Source: Corynebacterium doosanense CAU 212 = DSM 45436 | Lineage (GTDB): Bacteria; Actinomycetota; Actinomycetes; Mycobacteriales; Mycobacteriaceae | NCBI RefSeq assembly: GCF_000767055.1 | Contig: NZ_CP006764.1 | Location: 2,604,001 to 2,668,000 of the forward strand | Length of the DNA stretch: 64,000 bases | Direction of reading: 5' to 3' | Shown: positions 34,365 through 42,266 of the stretch, in pieces | Numbering within the stretch: position 1 is the stretch's first letter | Layout: each line of letters opens with the position of its first letter | Notes under the pieces: model-generated | The model's database searches: none | What the model was told of the DNA's origin: nothing | The model's input: only the letters and a program-made list of their open reading frames with translations | Translations under genes and position numbers: made by a program

Positions 34365-35684
34365 ATGGAGAAAAGCTTCGACCTCATCGTCGTCGGATTC
34401 GGAAAAGCCGGCAAGACGATCGCCATGAAACGGGCCACGGCAGGTGACTCCGTGGCGCTCATCGAGCGCGATCCCACGATGTACGGCGGCACCTGCATCA
34501 ACATCGGCTGCGTGCCCACGAAGAAGCTGCTCTTTGAGACGGCCTCCGGCGCAGACTTCCCCGCGGCCGTCGAGGCGCGCGACACGCTGATCGGCACCCT
34601 CAACGCCGCCAACCTGAAGCTTGCCGAAGACGCCGGGGTCACCGTCATCACCGGCGACGCGCGCTTCCTCGCCGCGAAGGAGATCTCGGTCTCCGCCGGC
34701 GACGACGAGCTGCGGCTTACCGCCGACCGGGTGATCATCAACACCGGATCCGCCCCGAACTGGCCGGACATACCCGGTATCGACAGCCCCCGCGTCTACG
34801 ACTCCACCTCCATCCAGCACATCACCCCGACCCCGCGGCACCTCGCCATCGTCGGCGGCGGCCCGATCGGGCTGGAGTTCGCCACGCTGTTCTCCGGCCA
34901 GGGCGCCCGCGTCACGGTCCTCGACTCCGGCGACCGCCCGCTCGGTGCCTTCGACCAGGACGTCGCCGCGCTCGGCGCGGACCTGCTGCGCGAGCGCGGC
35001 GTGGACATCGTCACCGGCGCCCGCGTCAGCGGCTTCTCCGACACCGGCTCCGGCCTCGAGGTCAGCTACGGCGAGGAAAAGACGCTTGTCGACGCCGCCC
35101 TCGTCGCCATCGGCCGGCACCCGGCCACCGCCGGCCTGGGGCTCGAGGACGCAGGCATCGAGGTGGGGGAGCGGGGCGAGGTGGTCGTCGACACGCATCT
35201 GCGCACCTCCGTCGACGGGGTCTGGGCGGTCGGGGACGTCACGGGCGGCCCGCAGTTCACTTACATCTCCTATGACGACCACCGCATCGTGCTCGCGCAG
35301 TTGGCGGACCGCGAGGGCCACTCCACCGACGAGCGGATCTTCCCCACGACAACCTTCCTCGAACCGCCGCTGTCCACCATCGGTCTTGGCGAACAGGAGG
35401 CCATTGACGCGGGTTACGACATCGAGGTTCGCCAAGGCCTCATCAAGGACATGCCCATCGTGCCGCGGCCGAAAATCGTGGGGGAGACCGACGGGATGGC
35501 GAAGTTCATCGTGGACACACAGACTGGACTCATCCTCGGCGCGACGCTGTTCTGCGTGGACTCCCAGGAGCTGATCAACACCGTGGCTGTGGCCATGCGA
35601 CACGGAGTTTCCGCCGCCGAGTTGGGGGACGGAATCTACACCCATCCCAGCACTTCCGAGGTGTTCAACCAGGTTCTTGGTTAG
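34365..35684 (+). CDS. RclA-like flavoprotein disulfide reductase (hypothiocyanous acid reductase family)
   Basis: 439 residues from the ATG at 34365. It begins with FDLIVVGFGKAGKTIAMKRA (FAD loop) and the redox pair Cys44/Cys49 in MYGGTCINIGCVPTKK. NAD(P)-binding VGGGPIGLEFATLF and the C-terminal dimer domain with HPSTSEVFNQ follow. The GFGKAGKT start and MYGGTCINIGC motif match RclA, which reduces hypothiocyanous acid and protects against oxidants, rather than mercuric reductase (no N-terminal metal domain, no C-terminal Cys pair) or lipoamide dehydrogenase. The substrate is inferred. Stand-alone gene. Confidence 0.75.
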   Translation: MEKSFDLIVVGFGKAGKTIAMKRATAGDSVALIERDPTMYGGTCINIGCVPTKKLLFETASGADFPAAVEARDTLIGTLNAANLKLAEDAGVTVITGDARFLAAKEISVSAGDDELRLTADRVIINTGSAPNWPDIPGIDSPRVYDSTSIQHITPTPRHLAIVGGGPIGLEFATLFSGQGARVTVLDSGDRPLGAFDQDVAALGADLLRERGVDIVTGARVSGFSDTGSGLEVSYGEEKTLVDAALVAIGRHPATAGLGLEDAGIEVGERGEVVVDTHLRTSVDGVWAVGDVTGGPQFTYISYDDHRIVLAQLADREGHSTDERIFPTTTFLEPPLSTIGLGEQEAIDAGYDIEVRQGLIKDMPIVPRPKIVGETDGMAKFIVDTQTGLILGATLFCVDSQELINTVAVAMRHGVSAAELGDGIYTHPSTSEVFNQVLG

Positions 35685-35780
35685 GGAGTGAGAACCTGCC
35701 CCAATACGGCGTGACCGGGATAGACTCCGCTGTGATACCGGGACCTACCGCGTACACAACCAAGAGAAGGGGCGGTCACG

Positions 35781-36170
35781 ATGGGACTGTTCGACAACAT
35801 GCTGGGCAACGCCACGAACGTCGATCCCCGCGAGGTCGTGCGCAGGCTCGCGGAGGATCGTGTCCTCCTTCCGGACGAGCAGGTCTTCAACGCGTTCAAC
35901 CTCTTCCGCGACCTGGTTGTCTTCACCGACTGGCGAATCATCTCCGTGGACGTGCAGGGCCTGACCGGTAAGAAGAAGTCGTACCAGACCATTCCCTACT
36001 CCTCCATCAGTCGATTCTCGGTGGAGACCGCCGGAAACCTGGACCGCGACAGCGAACTCTACATCTACATTTCGTCCTCAATCACCCCGATCCTGACGAT
36101 GGAGATCCGGGACAACGAGGCACTGAAGGACATCCAGGTTCTGCTCGCGACCTGCCTGCGCAAAAGCTGA
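35781..36170 (+). CDS. PH-domain protein
   Basis: 129 residues. The core (residues about 30-125) shows VFNAFNLFRDLVVFTDWRII, then KKKSYQTIPYSSISRFSVETAG and DSELYIYISSS, the pattern of bacterial PH domains. No signal or helix, so cytoplasmic. AGAAGGGG lies before the start. A lipoprotein gene follows 22 bases after its stop. Function unknown. Confidence 0.83.
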   Translation: MGLFDNMLGNATNVDPREVVRRLAEDRVLLPDEQVFNAFNLFRDLVVFTDWRIISVDVQGLTGKKKSYQTIPYSSISRFSVETAGNLDRDSELYIYISSSITPILTMEIRDNEALKDIQVLLATCLRKS

Positions 36171-36192
36171 AGGCCGGGCTAAAGTCGGGAGC

Positions 36193-36771
36193 ATGACCTC
36201 CCGATTCCTCGCGCTCACCGCTGCCGCCGCGCTGTCGGCCGCCACCCTCACCGCTTGCAGCTCGGACAACAGCGACGGTGCCGTGGGCACGACCCAGCCG
36301 CAGGCCGCGGAATCCACCACCCCGTCTTCCGTGGTTCAGCCCAGCGAGAGCGACCGGCCCTGGACCAGCGAAGAGCCCACCTCGACGATCGACCGACCGG
36401 GCGAGGCCCCGGTAGCTCCCGCTCCCGGGGCATCCGCATCTCCCGGTGAGCAGACGGCCCCCGCCGCCGAGTGCAGCGTGGACACCATCGCCGCCGACGT
36501 CGGCGAGCAGCCCATACAGGACCAGATGGTACTCGAGTCCTGCGACGGTCACTGGGCCAACGTGGCCCTCCAGTCCACCGGCGTGAACAGCTGGGCGGTG
36601 CGCGTGGATGATCGCTGGCAGTGGCTGGAGGCAGACGGCCGCTCCCAGGCGCAGGGACTGGCGGAGGACTGCTACCTGCGGGAAACCATCGACGCTCACG
36701 CGCCGGTTCCGCCCGAGGGGAAGGAATCGCTCCGTATCTGCGGCGCGGAGGACATGCTCTACGCCAACTAG
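36193..36771 (+). CDS. Secreted lipoprotein-like protein
   Basis: 192 residues. The signal peptide ends in the lipobox LTAC (Cys22), followed by SSDNSDG, so it is probably lipid-anchored outside the membrane. A Ser/Thr/Pro-rich linker (about 25-90) leads to a globular end with Cys residues in AECSV, ESCDG, EDCYL and RICGA, which could form two disulfides. Function unknown. A parS site starts ten bases after its stop. Confidence 0.8.
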   Translation: MTSRFLALTAAAALSAATLTACSSDNSDGAVGTTQPQAAESTTPSSVVQPSESDRPWTSEEPTSTIDRPGEAPVAPAPGASASPGEQTAPAAECSVDTIAADVGEQPIQDQMVLESCDGHWANVALQSTGVNSWAVRVDDRWQWLEADGRSQAQGLAEDCYLRETIDAHAPVPPEGKESLRICGAEDMLYAN

Positions 36772-36780
36772 AAACTGCAA

Positions 36781-36796
36781 TGTTTCACGTGAAACA
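36781..36796. promoter_or_regulatory. parS site 1
   Basis: Exact TGTTTCACGTGAAACA palindrome, the conserved binding site of ParB. Intergenic, between the lipoprotein and symporter genes. Confidence 0.95.
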
Positions 36797-36828
36797 GCCC
36801 CGCACCCAGAATTTCTGGGGCGGGGCTG
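36795..36828. terminator. Terminator between convergent lipoprotein and symporter genes
   Basis: CAGCCCCG (36795-36802) pairs with CGGGGCTG (36821-36828), with inner CCCAGA/TCTGGG pairing around it. It shares its first two bases with the end of parS site 1. It should stop transcripts from both sides. Confidence 0.7.
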
Positions 36829-36847
36829 TCGGCGTCGCTGGGTCGGG

Positions 36848-38104
36848 TTAGCGCTCCAGGTTGGTTTCAGAGGAGGCGGTGGAACCGGCGTCGACAAGCG
36901 CTGCCTCCTCCGCGTCCTGCTCCTCGCGTGATCCCATGGAATCCTTGGCGAAACGATCCACGATGATGGCGATCGCGCCGTCGCCGGTGACGTTGGCAGC
37001 GGTACCGAAGGAGTCGATGGAGATGTAGGCGGCGATCATGAGGGCGATCATCGACTCATCGAATCCGAGCATCGACCCCAGCAGGCCCACGGCCGCCATG
37101 ATGGCGCCACCCGGAACGCCGGGGGCCGCGACCATGGTGATGCCCAGCATGAGCAGGAAGCCGATGGCCAGGCCGACGGAGACCTCCATGCCGGACATGA
37201 ACACGATGGCGAAGGCGAACAGTGTGATCTTGATCATCGAGCCGGAGAGGTGCATGGTCGCACACAGGGGAATGACAAAACCGGCGACGTTCTTGCTCAC
37301 GTTGTTGGTCCGGGTCGCCTCGAGGGTGACGGGGATCGTCGCCGCGGAGGACGAGGTGCCCAGTGCCGTGAAGTACGCCGGCAGCATGTTCCTCAGCGAG
37401 GAGAGGGGGTTCTTCCCGCCGATCGCGCCGGCGATGAGGTACTGCACCACGATGAAGAGGATGGTGAGCACGATCGCCAGGACGAGCACCTTGCCGAACG
37501 TGACCAGCACGTCCGCGAGGTTGCCATTCATGCCCAGGTCGAGGAAGGTGCCGAAGATGTAGATCGGCAGCAGCGGGATGACAAATTTCTCGATGATCTT
37601 CATGATCACCGCTTCGAGCTCGCGCGACGCCGCGTAGAGGGTGTCGGACTTGACGACGGTCATCGCCACGCCCACGCAGAAGGCCAGCAGAAGCGCGGTC
37701 ATCACCGCGAACGGCGGCTCCATCTCCAGGTCGAAGTAGGGGGGCAGCGCGCCCTCGGAGATGTCGGCGACGCCGCCGATGCTCTGGCCACCCAGCATGG
37801 ACGGGTAGAGCGCGCGCGCGACGAGGTAGGCGACGGTGCCGGCGACGATGGTCGAGCCGTAGGCGATGCCCATGGTGATGGCCAGCCACTTGCCGGCGCC
37901 GCGTCCCAGGCCGGCGATGGCCGGGGTGATGAGCGCGAAGATGAGCACGGGCACGAAGAACCCGAGGAAGTTGCCGAACAGCCCGTTGAAGGTGGTGAAG
38001 ATGCGGGCGAGCCACTCGGGGAAGAAGAAGCTGCAGATGATGCCCAGGATGATGGCGACGACGATCCGCGCCAGCAGGGAGTTCAGTAGTCCCTTAGTTG
38101 TCAT
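36848..38104 (-). CDS. Dicarboxylate/amino acid:cation symporter (DAACS family)
   Basis: 418 residues with about eight helices. Family motifs are the serine-rich loop GTSSSAATIPVTLE, the region HLSGSMIKITLFAF, the APGVPGGAIMAAVG hairpin and the cation/substrate helix SFGTAANVTGDGAIAIIVD. Such proteins take up dicarboxylates or Ser/Thr/Glu with Na+ or H+. It lies upstream of, and divergent from, the SdpI-trp block, as a symporter does in C. glutamicum. The substrate cannot be assigned. Confidence 0.88.
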   Translation of the reverse strand: MTTKGLLNSLLARIVVAIILGIICSFFFPEWLARIFTTFNGLFGNFLGFFVPVLIFALITPAIAGLGRGAGKWLAITMGIAYGSTIVAGTVAYLVARALYPSMLGGQSIGGVADISEGALPPYFDLEMEPPFAVMTALLLAFCVGVAMTVVKSDTLYAASRELEAVIMKIIEKFVIPLLPIYIFGTFLDLGMNGNLADVLVTFGKVLVLAIVLTILFIVVQYLIAGAIGGKNPLSSLRNMLPAYFTALGTSSSAATIPVTLEATRTNNVSKNVAGFVIPLCATMHLSGSMIKITLFAFAIVFMSGMEVSVGLAIGFLLMLGITMVAAPGVPGGAIMAAVGLLGSMLGFDESMIALMIAAYISIDSFGTAANVTGDGAIAIIVDRFAKDSMGSREEQDAEEAALVDAGSTASSETNLER

Positions 38105-38312
38105 GGTGTACTGCTTTCTAGATTTGACGGGTCAGCGCGGCGCGGACGCGGCCGGAGGCTCACACAAAGTACCCACTAAAATTACACCGGCCCAAAGTGT
38201 TTTACCTAACAAAGCCTGGACGTGTGTGGCAGTTTTCGCCCCGGTTCCATCCGGTCCCCCAGTCGTGGCTCCCTCGTCCGGCTGCAAAGCCGGCCCGATA
38301 GACTCTCTAACC

Positions 38313-38750
38313 ATGATCGTCTTCGGCACCATCCTGGCCCTGCTCGCCGTCGTCCTGCTCATCGTCGGGGGGCTGGCCGCGGCCAGGAAACTTCCGGGTA
38401 ACTCCGTCGTGGGTATCCGCGTGGCCGAGGTCCGCAAGTCCCGGAAAATCTGGGACGCCGCCCACCACGTGGCCGGCATGTTCTGGCTCGTCGGTGGCGT
38501 GGCACTGGTATTCGGCGCGCTGGTGGCCTTCCGCGCCGAGGGGTCGATGTGGCTGATCCCCGCCGCGACCGTCCTGGTCGCCCTCATCGCCGTCGGGGCC
38601 GGGGCCAACGCCGGTGCCCGCGCCGCGGCCACCATCGACGTGGCAGAGGAGCTGGAGAAGAAGAGCCAGCCCGCAGCTCCCGCGCCCGCCGTGGATCTCG
38701 AGGCGCTTCGCCGCGCCGCCTCCCAGGCTGACCGGCACGAAGAGCGCTGA
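38313..38750 (+). CDS. SdpI-family membrane protein
   Basis: 145 residues from the ATG at 38313. Helices are IVFGTILALLAVVLLIVGGL, AGMFWLVGGVALVFGALVAF and MWLIPAATVLVALIAVGAG. Between the first two is the SdpI-type motif LPGNSVVGIRVAEVRKSRKIWDAAH. The C-terminal tail is charged. B. subtilis SdpI is an immunity protein and signal receptor; the function here is unknown. The trp promoter begins five bases after its stop. Confidence 0.78.
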   Translation: MIVFGTILALLAVVLLIVGGLAAARKLPGNSVVGIRVAEVRKSRKIWDAAHHVAGMFWLVGGVALVFGALVAFRAEGSMWLIPAATVLVALIAVGAGANAGARAAATIDVAEELEKKSQPAAPAPAVDLEALRRAASQADRHEER

Positions 38751-38754
38751 CAGG

Positions 38755-38784
38755 TTGCGCGCCCACCCGAGGCGCGGCTAAGCT
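38755..38784 (+). promoter_or_regulatory. Putative trp operon promoter
   Basis: TTGCGC (38755-38760) and TAAGCT (38779-38784) are 18 bases apart. Transcription would start about two bases before the trpL GTG, so the leader peptide would be translated from an almost leaderless mRNA. Confidence 0.5.
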
Positions 38785-38792
38785 GCTGTATT

Positions 38793-38834
38793 GTGAGCAA
38801 CACAAAGCACTCCCAGTGGTGGTGGCGCGCTTAA
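38793..38834 (+). CDS. trpL: trp operon leader peptide
   Basis: 13 codons from GTG: VSNTKHSQWWWRA. Three consecutive Trp codons (38817-38825) make ribosome progress depend on charged tRNA-Trp. The Trp-codon stretch GTGGTGGTGGC can pair with GCCACCC at about 38842-38848, giving the usual choice between antiterminator and terminator. It lies 178 bases before trpE. Confidence 0.93.
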   Translation: MSNTKHSQWWWRA

Positions 38835-38867
38835 CAGGCGAGCCACCCAGCAGTTGTTGCCGAATCT

Positions 38868-38917
38868 AGGCCCGCCAGCGTCCTTACCCACAGGACTGCG
38901 TCGCGGGCCTTCTCCTT
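38868..38917 (+). terminator. trp attenuator
   Basis: AGGCCCGC (38868-38875) pairs with GCGGGCCT (38903-38910), followed by TCTCCTTT. It lies between trpL and trpE in the place expected for attenuation. Confidence 0.85.
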
Positions 38918-39011
38918 TGGCCCAGCAGAGGACAACTACCCTCACGCGGCGCAGGACTCTCGAAGCCCCACCGATCCGCCCCGCAGCAGAAGAAAGGTAG
39001 TCGCCCCTCTC

Positions 39012-40589
39012 ATGCCGACCACTGCCCGCCCCGTCACGCTCAGCCGTCCGGTGCGCTATCACGAGGACGCGTCCAGCCTCTTCGCCCACCTCGGAGCCGC
39101 TGACGCCACCGACTCGGTGCTGTTCGAGTCCGCGGACATCACCACCAAGTCCGGCCTCAACTCCGTCGCGGTGCTGGAGTCCTCACTGCGCCTGACCTGC
39201 GACGGCGACACCGTGACCGCCGAGCCCCTGAGTCCGAGCGGCGACTATTTCGCCGAGCGCCTTGCGTCCCAGCTCGCCGAGTTCCACGAGGGCTCCGGCC
39301 GCTTCACGTTCCCGCCCTCCGACGCGGCGGATGAGCGAGCGCGGTTGTCCGCCGTCTCCAGCGTCGAGGTGCTGCGCGCGCTGACCACGGGCGCCGAATA
39401 CGCAGGCGAGGCCAATGTGCTGCCGATGCTGGCCGGCGGGTTCGCGTTCGACTACCTGGCCACCTTCGAGGAGCTCCCGGCGGTGGGGGAGAGCATCAAC
39501 ACCTACCCCGATTTCCAGTTTGTCCTCGCCGAGGTGGTGCTGACCATCAACCATCAGGAGCGGACGGCGAAGCTCCACGGCGTAGCGGCTGGAAACGGCG
39601 TCGATACGCTGTCTTCGCGTCTCGACACTCTGGTCGACGCCATCGCCGCGGCAGAGCCCGGCGCCGAGCACGCCTATGAGCCGACCCCCACCGAGTCGTC
39701 AACACTGACCGTCGAGGTGGACATCACCGACGACAAGTTCCGCTCGCAGGTCGAGGACCTCAAACACCATATTCGTAACGGTGACGTTTATCAGGTGGTG
39801 CCTGCCCGCACCTTCACTGCGCCGTGTCCGGATGCATTTGCGGCCTACCGGCAGCTGCGTGAGACCAATCCGAGCCCGTACATGTTCTACGCCCGAGGGC
39901 TCGACCGCGACGGGGAGGGTTACGAGCTCTTCGGTGCCTCCCCGGAGTCCAACCTCAAGTTCGACCCCCGCGACCGGGAGATCCAGCTGTATCCCATCGC
40001 GGGCACCCGCCCGCGCGGTCTGCGTCCCGACGGCTCAGTCGACGACGAGCTGGACATCCGCATGGAGCTGGCCATGCGCACGGACGCCAAGGAGATCGCC
40101 GAGCACACCATGCTCGTCGACCTGGCCCGCAACGACCTCGCCCGCGTCGCTGTTCCCGGGACTCGCAAGGTGGCGGATCTGCTGCAGGTGGACCGCTACT
40201 CCCGGGTCATGCACCTGGTATCGCGGGTGACGGCCACCCTCGCCGAGGATCTCGACGCGCTCGACGCCTACCGCGCCTGCATGAACATGGGCACCCTCAC
40301 CGGAGCCCCGAAGCTCAAGGCGGTGGAGCTGCTGCGCGGCGTGGAGATGACACGTCGCGGGTCCTACGGCGGCGCGGTCGGCTATCTGCGTGGCGACGGT
40401 CTCATGGACAACTGCATCGTCATCCGCTCCGCCTACGTCAGCAGGGGAGTGGCCGCGGTGCAAGCAGGCGCCGGCGTCGTCCGCGACTCCAGCCCGCAGG
40501 CCGAGGCCGACGAAACCCTGCACAAGGCCTATGCCGTTCTTCACGCCATCGCCCTCGCGGCGGGCGCCGACCTGGAGGTGGTGCGCTGA
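39012..40589 (+). CDS. trpE: Anthranilate synthase component I
   Basis: 525 residues. The N-terminal domain has LFESADITTKSG, corresponding to the Trp feedback site (LLES region). The chorismate-binding domain shows GDVYQVVPAR, ASPESNLKFD, PIAGTRPRG, DEIAEHTMLVDLARND-like and GTLTGAPKLKAVELL. It converts chorismate to anthranilate with TrpG. Controlled by the trpL attenuator; the stop overlaps the trpG start (TGATG). Confidence 0.97.
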   Translation: MPTTARPVTLSRPVRYHEDASSLFAHLGAADATDSVLFESADITTKSGLNSVAVLESSLRLTCDGDTVTAEPLSPSGDYFAERLASQLAEFHEGSGRFTFPPSDAADERARLSAVSSVEVLRALTTGAEYAGEANVLPMLAGGFAFDYLATFEELPAVGESINTYPDFQFVLAEVVLTINHQERTAKLHGVAAGNGVDTLSSRLDTLVDAIAAAEPGAEHAYEPTPTESSTLTVEVDITDDKFRSQVEDLKHHIRNGDVYQVVPARTFTAPCPDAFAAYRQLRETNPSPYMFYARGLDRDGEGYELFGASPESNLKFDPRDREIQLYPIAGTRPRGLRPDGSVDDELDIRMELAMRTDAKEIAEHTMLVDLARNDLARVAVPGTRKVADLLQVDRYSRVMHLVSRVTATLAEDLDALDAYRACMNMGTLTGAPKLKAVELLRGVEMTRRGSYGGAVGYLRGDGLMDNCIVIRSAYVSRGVAAVQAGAGVVRDSSPQAEADETLHKAYAVLHAIALAAGADLEVVR

Positions 40590-41215
40590 TGTCCCGCATC
40601 GTACTGATCGACAACCACGACAGCTTCGTCTACAACCTTGTCGACGCCGCCGCGCAGACCGGCCACGATCTCACGGTCTTCCGCAACACGGTCCCCGTCG
40701 AATCGGTCCTCAAGACCGAACCCGACCTCATCATCCTTTCTCCCGGACCCAGCCACCCCAGGGAGGCCGGCAACATGATGGCGCTTATCGACGCCTGCCT
40801 GCCCACCACCCCGATCCTGGGCATCTGCCTCGGCTTCCAGGCGCTGCTCGAGCACCACGGCGGCTCCGTCGTGGCCTGCGGCCCCGAGCACGGGAAGTCG
40901 CTGCCGATGACGCTCACCGACGTCGGCACCCGCCACCCCGTCTTCGCCGGCCTCGCGATCGACGCTGATCCCGCTCACCCGGATCGTCCCGGCCGCGAGG
41001 TTCCCGTGGCGCGCTACCACTCTCTCGGGTGCGCGCGGGTTCCGGAATCCATGGTGTTCCTGGCCACCGCGCCTACGGAGATCGGCGACGTGGTCATGGC
41101 GGCGGAAACTATCGACGGCCGGGCGCTCGGCCTGCAGTACCACCCGGAGTCGATCCTCACGCCCGCCGGGCCGATCATGCTCAGCCGTTGCATCGACCAA
41201 CTATTGACCCGATAG
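40589..41215 (+). CDS. trpG: Anthranilate synthase component II (glutamine amidotransferase)
   Basis: 208 residues. The class I amidotransferase triad is the Cys of ILGICLGFQALLEHHGG and the His-Glu of GLQYHPESI. The start IVLIDNHDSFVYNLVD is typical. It supplies ammonia from glutamine to TrpE. Overlaps trpE by one base, so the two are translated together. Two copies of the dispersed motif lie inside (40637 and 40783). Confidence 0.97.
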   Translation: MSRIVLIDNHDSFVYNLVDAAAQTGHDLTVFRNTVPVESVLKTEPDLIILSPGPSHPREAGNMMALIDACLPTTPILGICLGFQALLEHHGGSVVACGPEHGKSLPMTLTDVGTRHPVFAGLAIDADPAHPDRPGREVPVARYHSLGCARVPESMVFLATAPTEIGDVVMAAETIDGRALGLQYHPESILTPAGPIMLSRCIDQLLTR

Positions 41216-41237
41216 ATCAAAGAAGGAGCCCAGGATT

Positions 41238-42266
41238 ATGACCAGCACGGACACCCTGAAGAATCTGGTGCAGTTCATCGACAACCCGGCACCCAGCGTC
41301 GAGGAGGTCACCGCGGCGTTCACCCCGCTGACGGTGGGCGACTACGACGACATCCACATCGCGGCGCTGCTTACCGCCGTGAAGGTCCGCGGGGAGACGG
41401 CCAACGATCTCCTCGGCGCCGCCCACGCCTTCCTCAAGGCCGGCCGGCCGTTCCCCATCACCGGCAAGGGCATCATGGACACCGCGGGCACGGGTGGAGA
41501 CGGCAAGAACACCATCAACATCACCACCGCGGCCTCCCTCACCGCTGCCGCGGGCGGCGTGAAGATGGTCAAGTGCGGCAACCGCTCCGTCTCTTCCAAG
41601 TCCGGTTCGGCCGACGTGCTGGAGAGCATGAAGATCCCCCTCGACCTCGACCCGGAGCGCGCGGTGCGCCAGTTCGAGGCCTCGAACTTCACCTTCCTCT
41701 TCGCCCCGGCCTACAACCCCGCAATCGGCCACGTGCAGCCGGTGCGCCGGGGGCTGAAGTTCCCCACGATCTTCAACACCCTCGGCCCCATCCTCTCGCC
41801 CGCCCGCCCGGAGTTCCAGATCATGGGCGTTGCCCGGCCGGAGCAGGGCCAGATGATCGCCGAGACCTTCCGGGAGCTCGGGCGCGGCCGCGCGCTGGTC
41901 GTGCATGGCGACGGCTCCGACGAGATCGCCGTCACCGGCCGCACCCTCGTCTGGGAGCTCACCCGCGACGGCGAAATCCAGCACTACGAACTCACGCCGG
42001 ACGACTTCGGCGTGGGCACCCACACGTTCGCCGACCTCGAGGGCGGCGACGGCCAGAAGAACGCGCGCCTGCTCTACGACGTGTTCGAGGGCCGCGGCAA
42101 ACCCGCGCACCGCGACGCCATCATCGCCACGACTGGCGCGATGTTCTATCTCTACGGCAAGGCACCTTCCTTCCGCGAGGGCGCCGACCAGGCCCGGGAA
42201 CTCATCGACGCCCGCGTCGTCGCCGAATGGCTGCGCACCCACGAGGAGGCCAACTATGGCGAGTAG
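41238..42266 (+). CDS. trpD: Anthranilate phosphoribosyltransferase
   Basis: 342 residues. The PRPP loop is DTAGTGGDGKNTINIT. Anthranilate-site residues are in KCGNRSVSSKSGSADVLE, and FAPAYNPAIGHVQPVRRGL is typical. It joins anthranilate to PRPP. AAGAAGGAG precedes the start. Its end overlaps trpCF by 11 bases. Confidence 0.97.
   Translation: MTSTDTLKNLVQFIDNPAPSVEEVTAAFTPLTVGDYDDIHIAALLTAVKVRGETANDLLGAAHAFLKAGRPFPITGKGIMDTAGTGGDGKNTINITTAASLTAAAGGVKMVKCGNRSVSSKSGSADVLESMKIPLDLDPERAVRQFEASNFTFLFAPAYNPAIGHVQPVRRGLKFPTIFNTLGPILSPARPEFQIMGVARPEQGQMIAETFRELGRGRALVVHGDGSDEIAVTGRTLVWELTRDGEIQHYELTPDDFGVGTHTFADLEGGDGQKNARLLYDVFEGRGKPAHRDAIIATTGAMFYLYGKAPSFREGADQARELIDARVVAEWLRTHEEANYGE

Noticed and set aside
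34365-35684. Mercuric reductase annotation for the flavoenzyme
   Set aside because: No N-terminal metal-binding domain and no C-terminal vicinal Cys pair; the N-terminal motifs fit RclA.
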